Assembly: GCA_035501495.1 (NCBI GenBank)
Contig: DATJWB010000049.1
Span: 19,981-83,980, forward strand
DNA length: 64,000 nt
Direction of reading: 5' to 3'
Origin: JAIQFL01 sp035501495
Lineage (GTDB): Bacteria; Acidobacteriota; Terriglobia; Bryobacterales; Bryobacteraceae
Part shown: piece after piece, positions 61,341-64,000 of the stretch
How the letters are laid out: every line of letters starts with the position of its first letter
How positions within the stretch are numbered: position 1 is the stretch's first letter
The notes under the pieces: model-generated
The model's input: only the letters and a program-made list of their open reading frames with translations
Told to the model about the DNA's origin: nothing
Database searches by the model: none
Program-made: the position numbers and the translations under genes

Positions 61341-62597
61341 TCAATCCACTCGCCGGATCTGGGCGCCCGCCAGCGAGAGTTTCGACTCGATTTTCTCATA
61401 GCCGCGATCGATGTGGTAGACGCGGTCGATCACCGTTTCGCCACGCGCCACCAGGGCTCCCAGCACCAGCGAGGCGCTGGCCCGCAAGTCTGACGCGATT
61501 ACTCCGGCGCCGGTCAATTCGCGCGGCCCGGCCACGATGGCCTGTTTGCCGTCCAGCCGAATGTTGGCGCCCATGCGCGCGAGTTCCTGCGCATGCATGA
61601 AGCGGTTCTCGAAGATCGTCTCCACGATGATGGCAATCCCTTCGGCCTGCGTCATGAGCGCCATGTACTGCGCCTGAAGATCGGTGGCGAAGCCGGGATA
61701 CTCCTCGGTGGTCATGTCCACCGAGCGGAGCCGGCCTCCACCGCGCACCCGAAGGGTGGTGGCGTCCGGCTGTGTCACGTCCGCACCGGCCTGTTGCAGC
61801 TTGGACACGAGCGCGCCGAGGTGGTCCGGTTCGCAGCCCGTGACCGCGACATCGCCCGCGGTGATGGCTCCGGCGATCAGGAAGGTTCCGGCTTCAATGC
61901 GATCCGGAATGATGGTGTGCTCGGCGCCGCCCAGCCGCTCCACGCCCTGAATGCGAATGGTGGAGGTGCCCGCGCCTTCGATCCTCGCACCCATCTGGAC
62001 GAGCAAACCGGCCAGGTCCACCACTTCGGGCTCACGGGCGGCGTTGCGCAGCACGGTCTCGCCTTTGGCCAAGGTGGCCGCCATCATGAGGTCCTCGGTA
62101 CCGGTCACGGTGACCCGGTCGAAATGCACGGAGGCGCCGTGAAGCCCCTCGGGTGCTTCGGCTTCAATGTACCCGTGGGCCTGGTTGATGCGGGCGCCCA
62201 ACTGCTCGAGGCCCAGGATGTGCAGATTGATCGGACGGGCCCCGATGGCGCAGCCGCCCGGCAGAGAAACGCGCGCGCGTCCGGAGCGCGCCACCAGAGG
62301 GCCCAAGACCAGGCTGGAGGCGCGCATCGTCTTCACGAGCTCGTAGGGAGCCTCGGGGCAGACCACGTGCGGGGTGTGCAGGCGCACGGTCTCGCCGTCC
62401 ACTTCGGCGTTCGAGCCGATATCCACCAGCAGGCGCTGCATGGTGCGGATGTCGCGCACGCGCGGGATGCGGCGGAGGATCACCGGCTCGTCGGTAAGCA
62501 GTCCCGCGGCCAACGCCGGCAGCGCCGAATTCTTCGATCCGTTGGTGGGGATCTCTCCCTGCAGGGCGTGTCCGCCCGTAATCACGAACTTATCCAT
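61341..62597 (-). CDS. murA: UDP-N-acetylglucosamine 1-carboxyvinyltransferase MurA
   Basis: 418 residues, full length. The catalytic Cys is C116 in PGGCAIGARPI. The UDP-GlcNAc/PEP-binding start reads FVITGGHALQGEIPTNGSKN. TTEEYPGFATDLQAQYMALM is a further signature. It transfers enolpyruvate from PEP to UDP-GlcNAc, the first committed step of peptidoglycan synthesis, in the cytoplasm; the Cys predicts fosfomycin sensitivity. It follows murQ by 24 bp, linking synthesis to recycling. Confidence 0.96.
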   Translation of the reverse strand: MDKFVITGGHALQGEIPTNGSKNSALPALAAGLLTDEPVILRRIPRVRDIRTMQRLLVDIGSNAEVDGETVRLHTPHVVCPEAPYELVKTMRASSLVLGPLVARSGRARVSLPGGCAIGARPINLHILGLEQLGARINQAHGYIEAEAPEGLHGASVHFDRVTVTGTEDLMMAATLAKGETVLRNAAREPEVVDLAGLLVQMGARIEGAGTSTIRIQGVERLGGAEHTIIPDRIEAGTFLIAGAITAGDVAVTGCEPDHLGALVSKLQQAGADVTQPDATTLRVRGGGRLRSVDMTTEEYPGFATDLQAQYMALMTQAEGIAIIVETIFENRFMHAQELARMGANIRLDGKQAIVAGPRELTGAGVIASDLRASASLVLGALVARGETVIDRVYHIDRGYEKIESKLSLAGAQIRRVD

Positions 62598-62621
62598 GTT
62601 TTTCCGTCTGTCGTTCCGGGG

Positions 62622-63515
62622 TCATTCCCGTTCGAGAGCTTTCGATATCCTTCCGCATGCCGCGGCCAGGCGCCGCTCCGCGGTTTCACGATCCATCCCG
62701 GACTTGCCCATGAGGATCGCTATGCGAACACTGTTGCCCGAAGCGGCCAGCAACTGCGCGGCACGCTCGGTGGAAACCGGCACGGCCTGCGCCACGATGC
62801 GGCGCGCGCGGTCTACCAGCTTCAGATTCTTCGGCTGGACATTCACCATCAGGTTGCCGTAAACATAGCCCAACCGGATGAACATCCCGGTGGAAAGCAT
62901 GTTGAGTACCAGCTTCTGCGCCGTCCCCGCTTTCATGCGCGTGGAACCCGCTATGACCTCCGGTCCCACCAGGGGTGCGATGACGATGTCCGCGATCCGC
63001 GCCAGTTCGGAATCCGGGGAGCAGCAGAGACCGACGGTGACGGCGCCCATCCGTTTGGCCTCGGCCACGGCTCCCAGAACATAGGGCGTCCGGCCGCTGG
63101 CGGTGATGCCTACCAGCACATCGCGCTCCGTGAAACCGTGTGACAGAAGGTCGCGGACGCCCAGGGTGGGATCATCTTCGGACGCTTCCGTAGCGCGGCT
63201 GAGGGCCGCCTCACCTCCAGCCATGATGCCCTGCACCATTTCGGGCGAGACACTGAACGTCGGCGGGCATTCGGAGGCATCCAACACGCCCAGCCGCCCG
63301 CTGGTGCCGGCGCCCAGGTAAAACAGGCGGCCGCCGCGCTCGATCGCCGCCACGGCGGCATCCACGGCGCGCGCGATTGCCGGAATCTCGCGCTCCACCG
63401 CCTCCGGGACTTTCCGGTCTTCCCCGTTGATGATGCGCAGGGCGGCCTCGGTGGAGACGGTATCGATGGATGCGGACTCGGGATTGGGCTGTTCGGTAAG
63501 CAGTTTTTCGAGCAT
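62622..63515 (-). CDS. murQ: N-acetylmuramic acid 6-phosphate etherase MurQ
   Basis: 297 residues from ATG 63515 (MLEKLLTEQPNPES, the canonical MurQ start); the longer upstream frame is not conserved. SIS domain: GGRLFYLGAGTSGRLGVLDA, then ECPPTFSV, and the EASEDDPTLGVRDL block with a conserved catalytic acid. ITASGRTPYVLGAVAEAK and AGSTRMKAGTAQKLVLNM complete it. MurQ cleaves the lactyl ether of MurNAc-6-phosphate to GlcNAc-6-phosphate, during cell-wall recycling. First gene of the murQ-murA-rhodanese operon. Confidence 0.96.
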   Translation of the reverse strand: MLEKLLTEQPNPESASIDTVSTEAALRIINGEDRKVPEAVEREIPAIARAVDAAVAAIERGGRLFYLGAGTSGRLGVLDASECPPTFSVSPEMVQGIMAGGEAALSRATEASEDDPTLGVRDLLSHGFTERDVLVGITASGRTPYVLGAVAEAKRMGAVTVGLCCSPDSELARIADIVIAPLVGPEVIAGSTRMKAGTAQKLVLNMLSTGMFIRLGYVYGNLMVNVQPKNLKLVDRARRIVAQAVPVSTERAAQLLAASGNSVRIAILMGKSGMDRETAERRLAAACGRISKALERE

Positions 63516-63655
63516 TTGCGGGGTCTTCTTCAGGCTACAACGTTCGGCGCCCGGCCGATCGATGGCGGGAATGGTCTGCGGGCTTCCGGGCCACGCAGTG
63601 CGCCTGGAACGGGATCCGCTTCGGGGCTTCACACCTGTGCTCGCGTTTCACGGGA

Positions 63656-63685
63656 TTGACCACCCGAAGTATACGGATCTAAAAT
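63656..63685 (+). promoter_or_regulatory. Predicted sigma-70-type promoter for the GWxTD gene
   Basis: TTGACC, 18 bp, TAAAAT, 45 bp before ATG 63731. No other gene lies in the 215-bp interval 63516-63730. Confidence 0.55.
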
Positions 63686-63730
63686 GGATTGCAGACTGAA
63701 TTGCATGTGCCTGAAGGGGCGGTGAGCCGT

Positions 63731-64000
63731 ATGACTGCTATACGCCTTTCGATCTCCGGTGCTCTCCTGTGTGCCGCGGTGTGTCTGTGCGCAGCGAACC
63801 AACAAGGAGACACCCCGAAAAAAGACGATCCCAAGACAGACACTACCAAGAAGTCGAAAGATCAGCGTGAGACCGTCGCCCGTCCGATCAGCGAGCGCAC
63901 CAAGAAGAAGAACGAGGAGAAGCTCCGCAAAGAGCTGGAGACGCCGTATCGCAAATGGCTCAATGAAGACGTGGCGTACATCATTACCGACGAGGAGCGC
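63731..64000 (+). CDS. GWxTD-domain protein, N-terminal part (runs off the window)
   Basis: 90 codons are visible. The signal peptide is MTAIRLSISGALLCAAVCLC (cleavage near AANQ). A very charged Lys/Asp/Thr segment follows (residues about 25-70). The GWxTD domain starts at TPYRKWLNEDVAYIITDEER. GWxTD proteins are mostly secreted or periplasmic, of unknown function, and are frequent in Acidobacteria. Its predicted promoter lies at 63656-63685. Confidence 0.82.
   Translation, partial: MTAIRLSISGALLCAAVCLCAANQQGDTPKKDDPKTDTTKKSKDQRETVARPISERTKKKNEEKLRKELETPYRKWLNEDVAYIITDEER

Noticed and set aside
61593..63143. 516-codon plus-strand frame antisense to murA and murQ
   Set aside because: Both minus-strand genes have clear catalytic motifs; the antisense frame has none.
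1..64000. CRISPR array, tRNA, rRNA, prophage or IS element
   Set aside because: No spaced direct repeats, no T-loop-like motifs in a cloverleaf setting, no rRNA-like sequence and no transposase or integrase frame were found by reading.

Overview
The window looks like part of a chromosome from an Acidobacteriota member close to Bryobacterales/Solibacter. The basis is gene content. It has orphan duplicated permeases of the ADOP (acidobacterial) type, one of them in a PadR-permease operon. It has several very large outer-membrane receptors with a carboxypeptidase-regulatory-like N-terminus. It also has PEP-CTERM proteins, a GWxTD protein at the right edge, a Ser/Thr kinase facing an ECF sigma factor, high G+C, and a dispersed palindromic repeat. 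No rRNA, tRNA, CRISPR array, phage or insertion-sequence transposase was seen. This taxonomic call is an inference.

Layout. 35-2672 (minus): a translationally coupled mazG, GNAT acetyltransferase and NSAR/OSBS-type enolase operon. 2845-5787 and 13624-17118 (minus): two intact TonB-dependent-receptor-like proteins. Between them lie recQ (preceded by a MITE-like repeat pair), an intact ADOP permease, an internally deleted ADOP pseudogene, a YkgJ-type Fe/Zn cluster protein and a GT-C glycosyltransferase. 17358-17792: a decayed vapBC toxin-antitoxin locus. 17794-22849: a Kir channel, a small conserved protein, a hybrid histidine kinase, a secreted helix-hairpin-helix protein and an APC transporter. 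22898-27702: a TPR Ser/Thr kinase divergent from an ECF sigma factor, then a secreted M20 peptidase. 27773-34093: a PadR operator, padR and ADOP permease, a second composite repeat, and a receptor gene broken by four frameshifts. 34083-37832: a PEP-CTERM protein, then a MarR-GNAT regulator, FAH-family hydrolase and proline-racemase-family operon. 38057-41214: the DUF2339/DUF3999 pair. 41226-44300: a PA14-like secreted protein, and pyrD coupled to a phosphodiesterase. 44410-49409: a RodZ-like HTH protein, two MGT-type glycosyltransferases, a PEP-CTERM protein, a methyltransferase and a short cupin. 49461-54832: a PLP decarboxylase, a STAS protein with a GAF/sigma-54 activator, and a GT2. 54884-57107: an ECF sigma/anti-sigma pair. 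57215-59862: a TadE-TadE-TadG triad. 60057-63515: an NmrA-like SDR and the murQ-murA-rhodanese operon. 63731 to the end: the start of a GWxTD protein.

Themes: cell-envelope biogenesis (murA/murQ, GTs, PEP-CTERM, Tad pseudopilins, receptors), one- and two-component regulation, and small-molecule and D-amino-acid metabolism. The most notable unannotated signals are: (i) a dispersed hairpin repeat with covarying stems, twice present as facing pairs about 130 bp long; (ii) matching sequence boxes upstream of both PEP-CTERM genes; (iii) a terminator hairpin abutting the start codon of a glycosyltransferase gene; and (iv) a cluster of decayed genes.
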